64,000 nt of DNA from Bryoerythrophyllum caledonicum (lineage: Eukaryota; Streptophyta; Bryopsida; Pottiales; Pottiaceae), in the NCBI GenBank assembly GCA_963971425.1, contig OZ020524.1:23365022-23429021 (forward strand), written 5' to 3'. Both the position numbers and the translations under genes were made by a program. A model generated the notes under the pieces. The model did not search any database, was not told where the DNA came from, and was given only the letters and a program-made list of their open reading frames with translations. Below, in pieces: positions 53,704-64,000 of this stretch (positions within the stretch are counted from its first letter, which is position 1; every line of letters begins with the position of its first letter).

Positions 53704-54098
53704 TGCAAATACACTTGGGCCTTAGTAGTCAACAAAGACCCATGGAGACAACGGACACGTCATCTCTGCAAGGGCTATTCCCATGTAGGCCAAGTTGAGT
53801 TATTGTAATTTTAGTCTACTATACTAAAATAGAAATGGGGTGATAATCGGACCGATACCTAGACTGATACCAAAATGTGTCATGTGACAATACCTAGTCA
53901 CTTTTACTTTATATATATCAAGTATTTCCACATGACACTTTTACTTTGTGACTCCTACTTTAGATTTAGTTTATTTGATATGACTGTGTATGGTGCTTTG
54001 TTGGAGACAAATGGGGCTCCACTAGTTCAAATAAAATAAAATGAATAAAGCATGGGGACTACTTGAGAGTGCAAAAGTCAGGTGAATAATTTATATAA
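53704..54098. other. Intergenic, no feature recognised
   Basis: AT-rich spacer between two copies of the TTAA element family. The left end of the second copy is missing at its right border. Confidence 0.4.
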
Positions 54099-54767
54099 GA
54101 CCGTGTGGTGAAAATTTTGGTACGTTTGACCGCACGGATTGAAAGATATGGGCCTTTGAAGTGAGACAATATCTCTTTTGGAGGTCATACTAAACACCTT
54201 CAACAAACTTCGACCACCTTCTACGGCAACTTTTTGCACTACGGGCTCTGATTTTATATTTTTAACTTAAAAAGGCTCATGTTAGGCACGTGTGCACCAA
54301 ATTTTAGAAGTAGAAGAGGGATAAAAGATGTTCTTAAAAATCTTGCAATGCAACTATGTGTTGAGTATGAACAATACACTTATATTTTTGAAACGCAAAA
54401 ATCTCGTATTTTTTAAACGCAAAAATCTGTACGGTAGGTGCAAAGATGTCCTTTCTCTTTCCAAGAAGAAATTTTCTTTGTTTTAAATGGACAAAACCTT
54501 GAATTTCTATTAAATTTAGAATTTATTAAAGTTTTGCAACACTATTAGTTATATGTCACACTAGAGCGTTGCACTATTTGTATATGTTAGTGAAAAAAAA
54601 TTGCAACTTTTGAAAGGTAGGACGGATTTCTACAATACTTGTGTCTACACAAAGCTAATTAAAAGTTGCCAATTCAATAAAAAAGTCTGAGAAATAATGC
54701 CAGAACATGGTACCCTACCCAAACTCAAAATGTCCCCCGAGGGGACTCTTGGGCATTTAGGGGTTAA
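54099..54767. mobile_element. piggyBac-like element, 5'-truncated copy
   Basis: Homology to the 17303 copy runs from GTGTGGTGAAAATTTTGGTA (54105) to CATTTAGGGG and TTAA (54764-54767). The left end with CCCCTAAA and about 100 bp are missing. Orientation is the same as the 17303 copy and opposite to the 52894 copy, so the two local copies face each other. Confidence 0.75.
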
Positions 54768-54838
54768 AAAACATAAGGTCACAATATCTATCTATATAAA
54801 AGGCGTTAGTCTCTCTGTCTGCCGGTCCCGGTCATCTA

Positions 54839-54940
54839 CTCCTCTTCACTCTTGATTTTGACCTCTTGATGTGAAGGGTGAGGCACGGTGATGCACTCCT
54901 CTTGACTCTTGATTTTGACCTCTTGATGTGAAGGGTTTTC
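54839..54940 (+). repeat. Tandem duplication, two 40-bp units
   Basis: CTCCTCTTCACTCTTGATTT…GAAGGGT at 54839 is repeated at 54896 with one change (CTCCTCTTGACTC), a 57-bp period. A TATATAAAAGGCG motif lies just before, at 54791. Confidence 0.7.
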
Positions 54941-55202
54941 TCCTCCTATATTAGGAAGTAACCTAAAGTGGTACTTATGTGCACAAAAGGTTGATCAAAA
55001 TGCAAATGTAAAGCAAAAGCCCTTTATTTTTGGAGTGGATTTAAACTAGGGTAACGTGTACATGCACTCCAAAAATAAAAGTATTTTTCCATTTAGATTC
55101 GATTTGAGCTTATAGGTTTTAAAATACATAACATACACACGTCTATTTAACACACCACCCTCCGCTCTTCCTATTGGAACAACGGGTATCAACCCTAATT
55201 CT

Positions 55203-55400
55203 GCATATATGGTGTTGTATCTGAACATGATAAGGTGTCTAATTTATAGCCTATGGAACTATCTAGCTATTTTAACTAAGACATTTTACTTTACTTTTAC
55301 TTTAGAGTGTTGTTTACTTTATATATTGGAGTCAAGGTCTAGATTGATTGAAATTACCTTCAAATGCAAAATGTAAGTTGAAGAATCTATATTCCAGTAA
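55203..55400 (+). repeat. Diverged third copy of repeat R2
   Basis: ATATGGTGTTGTATCTGAACATGATAAGG and, after an interruption, CCTTCAAATGCAAAATGTAAGTTGAAGAATC match the two R2 copies at 36 and 37 kb. The copy is split by about 100 bp of unrelated sequence. Confidence 0.5.
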
Positions 55401-55544
55401 TGAATTTCTAATGTTGAAAATTTTAAAATCTTGAAATATAGAAAACACCAGGGTTACCAATCCGACGTCCTTGGGGGTCTGGGAGCCTCCTGAGACATCG
55501 TCCTGATGTCTCGTCGGACGCACCGTCCGGGGGATAAAAACTAT

Positions 55545-55860
55545 TTACGCAAGGCTCTCGTAAGTTTTTTGCACCGTTAGGTTCGCCGAAGTTCCACACG
55601 GCCACATTGCACCCGTCAAATACCGATCGGCCGTCCGATCGGTCGCTTCCGTCGGGGCGATCGGACGGCCGCTCGGCTGTCCGCCCAATCGAACGGCCGA
55701 CCGATCGATTTGACGGCCGGCCGACAATCGAGCGGATGGCAAGTCGGCCGTCTGATCGTGCCGACGGCTCGCCGACCATTTGATCGCATGGACGGAGAGC
55801 CGGCCGCCCGATCGCGATCGGTCGGCCCGCCGTCTAATTGGACGTTGCACTCTTCTCTGT
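55545..55860. repeat. GC-rich island of CGATCGG/CGGCCG words
   Basis: About 300 bp of strongly GC-rich sequence composed of degenerate GATCGGNCGTCCGATCGG and GGACGGCCG words, inside AT-rich DNA. Arg-rich open frames across it are composition artefacts. Similar islands lie at 61440-61700, 62040-62245 and 62455-62965. They are possibly leader or LTR parts of a decayed retroelement family. Confidence 0.6.
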
Positions 55861-55875
55861 AACCTGTTGATTCTA

Positions 55876-56004
55876 AGTTGGTGTGGCAATCGCCCATCGG
55901 GTCAAAATTGCATGAGTTATGAGCGGATGAACATTTCTAGCGGAATACTTCATCCGTTCATAAGTCCTTCATCCTTTATTGGACTATCAGCTGCCACACC
56001 ATTC
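55876..56004. mobile_element. Foldback MITE, copy A
   Basis: Ends GGTGTGGCA (55880) and TGCCACACC (55992-56000) are inverted; inside, TTATGAGCGGATGAA and TTCATCCGTTCATAA are inverted with one mismatch. The copy at 60119-60252 has the matching change in both arms (GGTATGGCA/TGCCATACC). Sequence downstream to 56065 is also shared with that copy. Confidence 0.6.
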
Positions 56005-56065
56005 TGAAATTGGTAGCATAATTTTTGGAGCATAATGTATTGGAAATATGGAATTCCATGTGAAC

Positions 56066-58360
56066 GGCGAAGACAAATTTATAATGGTTAAAAAATATTC
56101 CTTCGACTCATGGATCTTTCTTTTATTGAGATGTATTGATCATGCACAACCTTCGTCTAATCCTTGAAAGAACAAATCACCTTCGGGGAGAAACTTTTCA
56201 CTTGGTGCACGTTCCTATGATTATGATTTTAATTGGAATTTTGTGAAATGTTAAACATAGATTTCCATAATGCAAGCCTAGTGGGAACATTAATTTTGTC
56301 CCACTTGGGTCTCTAAGAAAAAAAGCAATGCTTTTCTAATCACACATAATTTGACTCCGCGCAACTCCAAACGTTTTGCTTGAAGCTTCCATTGATTTTA
56401 AGAGTCTTTGTATACTAGATCGCACGTAGGTTTCTTAAAAACGTCAATACATATTTCATGTCTTCAATGATAAATCTAATTTCCAAGCAAAGTAAAAAAT
56501 GTTCACACATTTCTAGGTAGTATAAAGAGAACCACTAATAATTTTGGACATTTTCACATCTTTGGGTTTAGGTTTTTGTAAGGTATAAAATGGGTCAATT
56601 TACAAAACACCCAAGACTCACACATATTCTCCTTTTGATTTAAAACTCATTCCTCGGATGATCTAGTGTCTATTGTACTGTAATTTGACTCTAATTTCTA
56701 TACAAAAACTCTCTTCCATTAACAAAACTTAAGTTTTAACCCAAACTCTTAAGGTTGTTATGCATTACTCTTAAGGAACGAGGTATTAATTAAACCCAAG
56801 GACTAAGTGCCTAGTAGGAACATTATTCCTTTATCAATTGTGCATGTGGTCAACCGTGAAGACTCTCAATCCATGCCTAGATAGGCCGATCGAAGATTCC
56901 ATCAAATTTCAATACAAATCATTAATTATGTTCTCCTTAGAATTCAAACTTTATCTCACGCAATAAAGCTTTCTCCAATTTCACTTAATCATTACAATCC
57001 TCTTATATTCAAGTGAGTCTCAAAGAATAACACAAAATTGGTTTAAGTCTAGAAAATTATCTCAATTTCCATTACACTTAATTCCCAATTGTACACAAAA
57101 GCAATTAATCCACCTTAAGGAATATTTCCTTTCTAGGTTAGACTTAATTCAACTTATTAACGTGCACAAAACACTCTAAACATGCTATGCATCAAGGAAT
57201 GCATCTCTCTTGATGATTTTTAATATCATTAGCATTAAAAATGACTCTTACTCTTATGCCTCTTTAATTTTTAACACTCAAACTTAAATCCTTATCAAGT
57301 GGCAAGTGCGTATGCATTCATAGGAATATTGCATTACGTCACTGATTACACATTAACACACACACATGAATCTCTCATTCATGAAATCACTCCTTAAACA
57401 TCTACAATGCCACTCAAAGCTTCAATCAAATCATACTCTTACTTGCACTCAAGTTTTACATTAATTTAATTCAATCACACTCACATTTCATCACAATGTT
57501 TATAATTAATCTTCATACACACAAAATTGTATTAGCTAAACAAATTAGAGTATTTCTCTAATTTATAATGAAGTACTAATATTCAATGTATTACAAATGA
57601 CTCAATTCACAAAATTAAGACAAAAATACACAATGAATAATCACATATATTAATCATAAATCAAATACATATAACAACCGAAAAAACTAGCTTCCAAAGC
57701 TAGGATACGCTCCAATCTTCAACGTGGTAAGGGTGGAATTATTGTAATTTCAATGCTATTTATAATCGTAATTTTGGGGAAGACACCTCTTGGGAAGAGG
57801 TGTGTATTATAACTTCTTTAACTTCCACAACCGTTCATTAAATGGATGCACCTCTTCAAATCTTAGCTAATTTTTAATGAACTCTTGGCTTAATATGTCT
57901 TTTAGCTATTTAAACTAATTGATATGAACTTTTAACACAAATTACTAATTTTTGAATACATACACAACCCTTTTTACACTTAAATTTTTGAAAAAAGCTA
58001 TTTTTAATGTTTCTGCTCTGTAGTTGTATTTTACTATATGATGCGATATATGTCATCCTTTTTATTGTTGGGATTCTCATTTTATGACAAATTAGGTTCA
58101 CCACTAAAAGAATAAAACATATCATGATAGTATTTGAACCCCAATCCCTTCCACAATGTTTTTGAATATTTTGCACCCTTCATATTTCTCTTTGATTTTT
58201 CTTGCAAGGAACTAACATTGTATATCAAATTTTTGCAAAAAAATTGATCCTACACTAATGCTCGAAATTGACATCATAAGAATTCAAAGAGAGATGATCC
58301 ACAAAACACATGGAAGAGAAAAAAAACCCTTGTTTTTTGCTTCAAACTGTATAATCTCTC
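56066..58360. other. AT-rich gene desert
   Basis: About 2.3 kb without a coding exon, RNA gene or clear repeat. The 88-codon frame at 57910-58176 (minus) has no recognisable domain. Confidence 0.45.
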
Positions 58361-58629
58361 AATCCGTACCGTCAATTTTCATAACATTTTGAAAGCATGT
58401 TATTCTAAATGTATTGTTGAGGATGTCACGGTTAAAGTAGAGCTTCAAGCTTATTTTCCCTCATTTCATTTTGCACAAAGTAAACGTACATTTTTGATGA
58501 GAAATACTCAAAGAATTTTAGAGGTTCAGCTTGCAAAAAGAAATTTAACCACTTGAATTGAAAGATGATCGTAGTCAAGGTAAACAAGATAAACCCCATA
58601 AAGTGCACTTAGGCCCGCAGGGGTTAAAC
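58361..58629. mobile_element. Remnant of a TTAA-type element
   Basis: CTCTCAATCCGTACCGTC (58355-58372) and the end GCAGGGGTTAA near 58617-58627 resemble the TTAA family's internal motif and right end. No left end was found. Confidence 0.35.
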
Positions 58630-58911
58630 TTATATGGCTCAAGAGTAAGATGAGTTCAGATTCTTGTTACAAATTTTTTGCCAATAGTGTTTCCAACGAT
58701 AAGTAGTAGTATGGTCTTTCTGACGAAAACAATAAAATCAATTATTCTAAACAATCATTGTTTTTTCCTTGAATGCATAATCAATTTCAATCAATAGTAG
58801 TAGCATGATAGGTGTAAGAGTGATATTCCATATAACATGTTTATCGATATGAAATTCATGCATGGATATATACAAATTTTGATGGTGGTTGGTTTTCCAA
58901 ATATATCTCGC

Positions 58912-59845
58912 TTAACCCCTAAAGGACCACGACCACTTTCGCTCTAAAACCAATCCAAAACTGCCACTGCCAAAAAGAGACAGGAAAATCACATTTTAAA
59001 GTGAATTTCGGATTTTCAATGGTAAGATCTTAAATTATACTTCTATATAAACATGCCATAAAATTTTGGTTGCAATCCACTGCGCGGATTGATAGATTTT
59101 AGTGTTTAAAGTCAAAACAATGATTCATTTTCTTCCCTGCGTTGAGTAGATCAACAGACTTTGACTTCACTTTGTATCAAATTTTTGCGATGTACAAGGT
59201 CTAAATCTTTTACCATTGTCTTAAGCATGATGTTATTTCCCAACACACCAATTTTTAGAGGTAGAAAAGGGGTGTAGCATCTTCAAAACAAGTGTGCAAG
59301 GAGTGGAAGTTCAAAAATATGCATTTCACGTTTTATTTTTTTGTGAACTACGTATGTATTCAAATGATAATCCAAATGGTCAATAAGAAGGTTTTCACCA
59401 CATATTGTTGTTGAAAAAATAAAAAGTGAAAAATATGAAGATCTCTAGGTTTTATGTAGAAGAGATGAAGTTTTTTTCCCTCATTGCCCGACAATGTGTG
59501 AAATTTTTTGACTTGGAATAAAATGCCTTTTTACACTAAAGACAAGAATGTTTTTTGAAAGTTTCCAAAATAGGAAATTCTCTTTAAATGTGTGAAAAAT
59601 CTCAATGTCAATAGAAACTTTTGTCAAAAAAATTGGAGGTGCCCGATGTCCCCACTTTTGGCTTTAAGTGGTACTAACTTTCACACCACAAATCCAAAAA
59701 ATAGAATAAAAATATGTCCACGAAGCTCTTATCAGAGGCAATCTAGAATAGAAATTTCAGAGAAAAAGGATTTTTTTTCGAATTTTAGAAACCTACCCAA
59801 AATCATAAATCCCCCCGAAGGAGACTCTGGTCCTTTAGGGGTTAA
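58912..59845. mobile_element. piggyBac-like non-autonomous element, 926 bp
   Basis: The interior 58916-59841 starts CCCCTAAAGGACCACG and ends GGTCCTTTAGGGG, with TTAA at 58912-58915 and 59842-59845. A CCCCCGAAGGAGAC block near the right end matches the CCCTCGAGGGGACA block of the other copies. No transposase. Confidence 0.8.
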
Positions 59846-60118
59846 TATGTAAATTTCATAATACATGCCATTGCCATACCTAACCATGGAAGATCTAGCC
59901 ATTACCTTTTGCCACTAGGACTGTACCCATACCTATAATTAAAATGCAACACTATTGGGCTATTCCATAATTCTATCGTGGCATTCTAAAAATAAAAAAG
60001 CTTCAATCATTCGATTTAAGTTTATGAGCTCGACCTTGTAGTGTATTTCTAAATTTTGTGATCTCAATAATAAGTGCTTTTGAGGGCTTTTACGCTCTTC
60101 TTTTTGACATGTTCATTC

Positions 60119-60252
60119 CAAGATGGTATGGCAATAGTCCATTGGATAACCAATGGATGCATTAAATGCGGATGAACTCTTCCAATGGGATACTTCATCC
60201 ATTTGGCAGTCGTTGGTTCTTTGTCGGATTCTCAGATGCCATACCATTCCGA
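60119..60252. mobile_element. Foldback MITE, copy B
   Basis: Ends GGTATGGCA (60125-60133) and TGCCATACC (60237-60245) are inverted; internal GCGGATGAA and TTCATCC pair too. Related to copy A at 55876-56004, including the flanking AATATGGA…TATGAACG segment to about 60310. Confidence 0.6.
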
Positions 60253-60517
60253 AATTGGCAATATAATCTCAAGAGCATTGTGTATTAGAAATATGGATTT
60301 TCATATGAACGAGGAAGTTTGATTCTACCGGTCCAACACTTCATCTTTTAACTTCTGCGCTTTTTTTTTTAATTCCAAGTGTGTTTAAAAAGTTCAACCT
60401 TGGTTCAAACCCCCAACTCCCAATTCTATCTGAAACACAAACATTGCCACCCCAAAATGGTGTAGAGTTTGGAAATATTTTAAGACATTGCTAAGGTAAT
60501 CACATTGTTTATAGAAC

Positions 60518-61022
60518 ATTAAGGTAGTTATGCCTAAAACCGCCAAGTTAAGCAATGTGTATATATGGAAAGCCCAAAAAATATTACATTTATTTTTCAG
60601 TAGTAGCCAATAGACTTACAAATTCAACCTAAGTGATTTTATATTTTTCCGATTAAATGTGAATTAGTTATGATTTTTCAAAGATCCATGTGAAGAATGT
60701 TGGGTCACCGTCAATAGGTGGGGGCTATGACCCTCCCACAACTGGCCTAAAACCGCATGCATAACAACTAAAAACCGGCAATGAGTCAACCTTCAACTAA
60801 TTTTAGAAATATTCCATTTTCTCCACTCTTGCATGTACAATAAGTCTAGAAGATCCCATTTTCCGAAAACCACCAACTGTGCATCCAATTCATGCCACCC
60901 TAGCCTTTTCTCCCGCCATTAAAAATAGAGAGTTGATTACATGTGCAAATAGTGGCGGTTTCTGGTGAAAAAGTAGCTGGCGGCCATAGGACATTGGCGG
61001 TTTTAGGCATAACTACCTTATC
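60518..61022. mobile_element. MITE with perfect 27-bp terminal inverted repeats
   Basis: 60520-60546 (TAAGGTAGTTATGCCTAAAA…) is the exact reverse complement of 60994-61020. If the outer TA is the target duplication, the element is 497 bp with 25-bp ends starting AGGTAGTTATGCC, as in Tc1/mariner (Stowaway-type) MITEs, though the end does not match the usual CTCCCTCC. Perfect arms suggest recent activity. No coding content. Confidence 0.8.
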
Positions 61023-61439
61023 GACATTATGATTTTGGAAAGTATCGTTAAACACTTGCACCTTTCTCCAAGTTCCAAATTCACTATATACATCCTTGCA
61101 AAAAGAATTACTCCTTTCAAATTCTATGTTGGAGACGTTGGAATGTATAAAATTTTCTCATTCCACACATCCACTTATACAAAAAAAAATCAATCAAGTT
61201 TATTTAAAAACGGGTAACATACAATGCATATTCTTTGTTACATTGACATGGCCGCAATGTAGAAATAAACATTCACTAGAAGATCTTTAAAAACGGCATT
61301 CGGAATTTACAGAATAGTGTTCATGCACGAAGGCATTATCCACATAGACTTCATAACAATATGCCCATGTACGATTAATCTTCATCTTAGTCAGTATCAT
61401 GTCTTGGACTTCGCCCAACCTCACTTCAGATTGCTCAAG

Positions 61440-61700
61440 TTGTCTGATGGCGGACGGACTTTGCCATAATGCTCGATCAGACGGCCGTGCGGTCGGCACC
61501 ATCAATTGTAGCCGTCCGATCGCTCTCATCCATCTGTGGCCGTTCAATTGCGGACGCACTTGACTGCGCCCGCCTAATCGGACGCTCTCGCTCCACCCGA
61601 TGCCGATCGAACATCCTTGATCAATCGACTCGAGATCAGTCGGTCGGCACTTGGTGGTTGACCGCCATACCGTCCGCCCCTAGAGCTTTGCGGACGGCCA
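61440..61700. repeat. GC-rich CGGACGGCCG-type island
   Basis: Degenerate GACGG/CGATCG/CGGTCGG words, like 55545-55860. No real gene; the frames on both strands are composition artefacts. Confidence 0.55.
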
Positions 61701-62039
61701 CTACGCCACCAAGCCTCAAATTTCAGCAACTCCCTCCTCTCTCCTCCACTTCTCTCTGCTCTTTGGCAAAACACAAGTGGTTTAGAACTTTTCTTTTTTG
61801 GATAGTTTGACATTGCACGTGCAGTCTAAGTAAGGAGAAAGAGTCACATGAATTATTAGTCAGAGGAATGTCTGGAAGATTTTATGCGAATACAATTGGA
61901 TATTCCATTCCAAATATCCTATGCGCTTGAAAACATATGAAGAATAGAACTTGTGAACAATGGTTCTACTTAAAATAGATTACATAAGAGATGTTGATTA
62001 ATTTTCTTCCTTTACTAACCACAAGCATATTGGAATGGC

Positions 62040-62245
62040 CGACCGCCAGACCGTCTGCTCGGCGGTTGGTTTTTCCCATTTGGGCGTTCCCCCCGCCGTC
62101 CGCCTCGCGAACCGCACATCATTCGGTCCTTGGGCGTTCGCTCCGCGGACTGCAGAGCCGACCGCCGTTCAGTCGGCCCTTGGGCGTCCGCCCCGTCGAC
62201 GGCCTGGCCGACCGCCGTGCAGTCGGCCCTTGGGCGTCCGCTAAG
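62040..62245. repeat. 50-bp tandem repeat, four copies
   Basis: The word TTGGGCG recurs at 62080, 62130, 62180 and 62230, an exact 50-bp period. Copies 3 and 4 are nearly identical (CCGACCGCCGTKCAGTCGGC then CCTTGGGCGTCCGC); copies 1 and 2 are diverged. The array is very GC-rich within AT-rich DNA. An inverted repeat follows at 62251-62285 (CCATTGAAAGCG … CGCTTTCAACGG). Confidence 0.8.
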
Positions 62246-62454
62246 CAGTTTATACCATTGAAAGCGCATTTTCAAGACGCTTTCAACGGTATATTACACG
62301 TTCAAAGACTCCCAAAAATGAGGGAGTTATGGCTAAAAAACTCGGGACAACCCGATGTAGGAATAATGCTGGCTGTTCGGACAACGTGGTCAAATGAACC
62401 GCAACTCCAAATCGAGTGCGGTTTTTTTTCCCCAGTTTTGTATTAGTGCAAGGG

Positions 62455-62965
62455 GGCGCTCAAATGGCAAAGATAGATCGCCGTGCGGACGACCAGGCAA
62501 TCAGCCGTGCGGACGGGTGAAGGCCGACCGCCGTGCGGACGTGAAGTGAGGCTCCATATGCTGTTTTCTTTACACTCACACTGATTATGACCGTTGGAAG
62601 ACGGGAGGATGTCAATCTACCAGCGAACGAGGTTGGCGCAGCGGTCGGCGGGGCGGACAGCAAAACGGCAACCGCAGGATGGTCAACCGCGCGGTCAGGA
62701 GAAGGCCGTCCGCCGCGAGGATTGCCGGGGGGTCGGCAGTCGACGATCGGCCCAAGCGGACGGCCGTGCGGTAGCCTCTGTGAACGGAAGGGATGTCCGC
62801 AGCGTAGTCGCCTCCGGTGGTGGACGCCTGGCGGCGTCTGCGGGGCGGACGGCCGGGATAGCGGACGGCTATTTACCCTTGGGTAAAGTGACCGAAGTCA
62901 GTGATGTCACCGGATGTCCTCATGGAACCGAGGACGTCCTTCGTCCGGACGACCGGACGTCATGG
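62455..62965. repeat. GC-rich CGGACGGCCG-type island with open frames
   Basis: Two long overlapping plus-strand frames (62587-62886 and 62594-63001) are rich in Arg, Gly and Ala and follow the CGGACGG word pattern. I read them as composition artefacts. The 3' edge carries overlapping GGACGTCC/CCGGACG palindromes (62930-62965). Confidence 0.5.
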
Positions 62966-63343
62966 ACGTTGAGCGTCCTGATAACTTTGGAAAACACATA
63001 ATCATACTGGAAAAGTGTAAAAATTACAAGAGCTATAACTTTATATATTGAGGAATTGAAAGTGGAAAAAGTTTTGGCACAAATAACCAAAATACTTCGT
63101 CCTCGTTATTCACAGTGTACAATGCAGTAACTTCTAATTATTGTCTGGGTAACGTCTAGTCCACTCATTGAGTAACGTCAATAACTTCTAGTTACCATCC
63201 CAATTAGGGCTTGGAATTGTAGACGTATTATAAGGCAGACCATGTCTCAGAGAGACTTCCTTTCACATGTCTCGTCGTGACTTGGGTGTGACTTGGATGT
63301 CTCACAAGGGCGAGAGAGACTTCTATTCCTTACGCGCGAGCAA

Positions 63344-63437
63344 CACCAACAACATGTGTCTTTGGGTTCATGCACTTGTGTAAACCATGCTTAAACACTC
63401 TCTAACCCTAAACCCTAAACCACCAACAACATGTGTC
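63344..63437. other. Interstitial telomere-type repeat between 17-bp direct repeats
   Basis: CTAACCCTAAACCCTAAAC at 63402-63420 is plant telomere-type (CCCTAAA). It is bracketed by an exact 17-bp direct repeat, CACCAACAACATGTGTC, at 63344-63360 and 63421-63437. This may also be read as a telo-box in the promoter of the gene that follows. Confidence 0.7.
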
Positions 63438-63675
63438 GGGCCGGCTTCTACATGTTTGGTTTTATTGTTATTATTTTTTCTTTATAAAGAAGTGTTTATG
63501 TTGGTAGGTAGGTAGGCCATATCTTTCGTCGTCTGTCAACATGGCGTCTTTGGTGGGTTTGAGGTTTTTAGTTATTATTCTTGTTTTCTTTTGTTTGAAA
63601 TTTGGTTCTTGATTGAAATTTTGTTTATTTGTGTAGAGGGAGAGTGACGGTGAGGAGGAGTTTGACCTTCTATAG

Positions 63676-63976
63676 AGGTGTTCATTCCTCTTAGCGGACC
63701 ACCTTCCATGGAACTGGTGGATGATAGTTCTCTTAGTAAGAGACTGGGTTATTTGACACTGAGGAATAATTCTCTTAACATTAGAATGGACTCCTTGACG
63801 TCGAGGCTTTCGATTACTGAATCAGAAACTGGGTACATCCTAGACACTCTCTATCCATGTTTGAAGCTGGATGTGAAGGTGACAGCAGACGAGGAAATCA
63901 AATGGAGTGTTAAGAAGAGAGGAGAACGAGGAGATACTTTTCAATTCAAATCTAGAGCTATCGGGGATATGCTTAA
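63676..63976 (+). CDS. Exon of an unidentified gene leaving the window
   Basis: An exon bounded by an acceptor-like TATAG at 63675 and the donor AAG|GTATGT at 63976/63977. The frame reads …MELVDDSSLSKRLGYLTLRN…, with a heptad-like Leu/Ile pattern (SLSKRLGYLTLRNNSLNIRM) that suggests a short coiled coil. No domain recognised. A possible first ATG lies at 63541 (ATGGCGTCTTTGG), but no in-phase join to it was found. The gene continues beyond 64000. Confidence 0.5.
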
Positions 63977-64000
63977 GGTATGTTTATAATGTTTTGGCTT

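Noticed and set aside
62587..63001. Open frames of about 100-135 codons as genes
   Set aside because: Arg/Gly/Ala-rich products follow the CGGACGG word repeat; no domain, no splice or start context.

Overview
This is nuclear DNA of a eukaryote with many GT-AG introns and AT-rich, transposon-laden intergenic space. The gene set points to a plant: a FRO-type ferric-chelate reductase, an AGD5/NEVERSHED-like ArfGAP, a quinolinate phosphoribosyltransferase with a transit-peptide-like N-terminus, a plant-style MULE transposase, and a CCCTAAA telomere-type motif. An apparently intact WASHC4 (SWIP) gene argues against a flowering plant, because to my knowledge that lineage lacks the WASH complex. A bryophyte, lycophyte or fern-grade streptophyte is the best guess. 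Species cannot be fixed from the sequence alone.

Layout. 0.5-10.5 kb, minus strand: an 11-exon gene for a large protein that joins a ParB/sulfiredoxin-like domain to a C-terminal beta-class N4/N6 DNA-methylase-like domain. It carries one in-frame stop, and its largest intron holds a 442-bp satellite built on a 20-bp perfect palindrome. 11.7-15.0 kb: an intact two-exon MULE transposase. 16.1-18.3 kb: a dead pogo/Tigger-like transposase split by an 808-bp TTAA-flanked element whose removal restores the reading frame. 20.3-23.9 kb (+): FRO-like ferric reductase. 25.0-33.8 kb (-): a 23-exon WASHC4 gene, convergent with FRO. 34-38 kb: foldback and TTAA-type repeats. 38.35-42.4 kb (+): ArfGAP, 11 exons. 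43.6-46.9 kb (+): quinolinate phosphoribosyltransferase, 9 exons. 47.9-48.8 kb (-): intronless LURP-one/tubby-like protein. 49-63.4 kb: a gene desert of MITEs, nested insertions, AT-rich arrays and GC-rich 'CGGACGGCCG' islands. 63.7 kb to the end: an exon of an unidentified gene leaving the window.

The host genes do not form a pathway. They cover iron reduction at a membrane, endosomal actin/vesicle regulation (WASHC4 and ArfGAP are both membrane-traffic genes), NAD synthesis, and a probable membrane- or defence-associated LOR protein. The most unusual content is the ParB-methylase fusion gene and the family of TTAA-flanked piggyBac-like non-autonomous elements. Exon borders were chosen by hand from GT/AG sites, reading phase and remembered family sequence. 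They are predictions, not transcript-supported.
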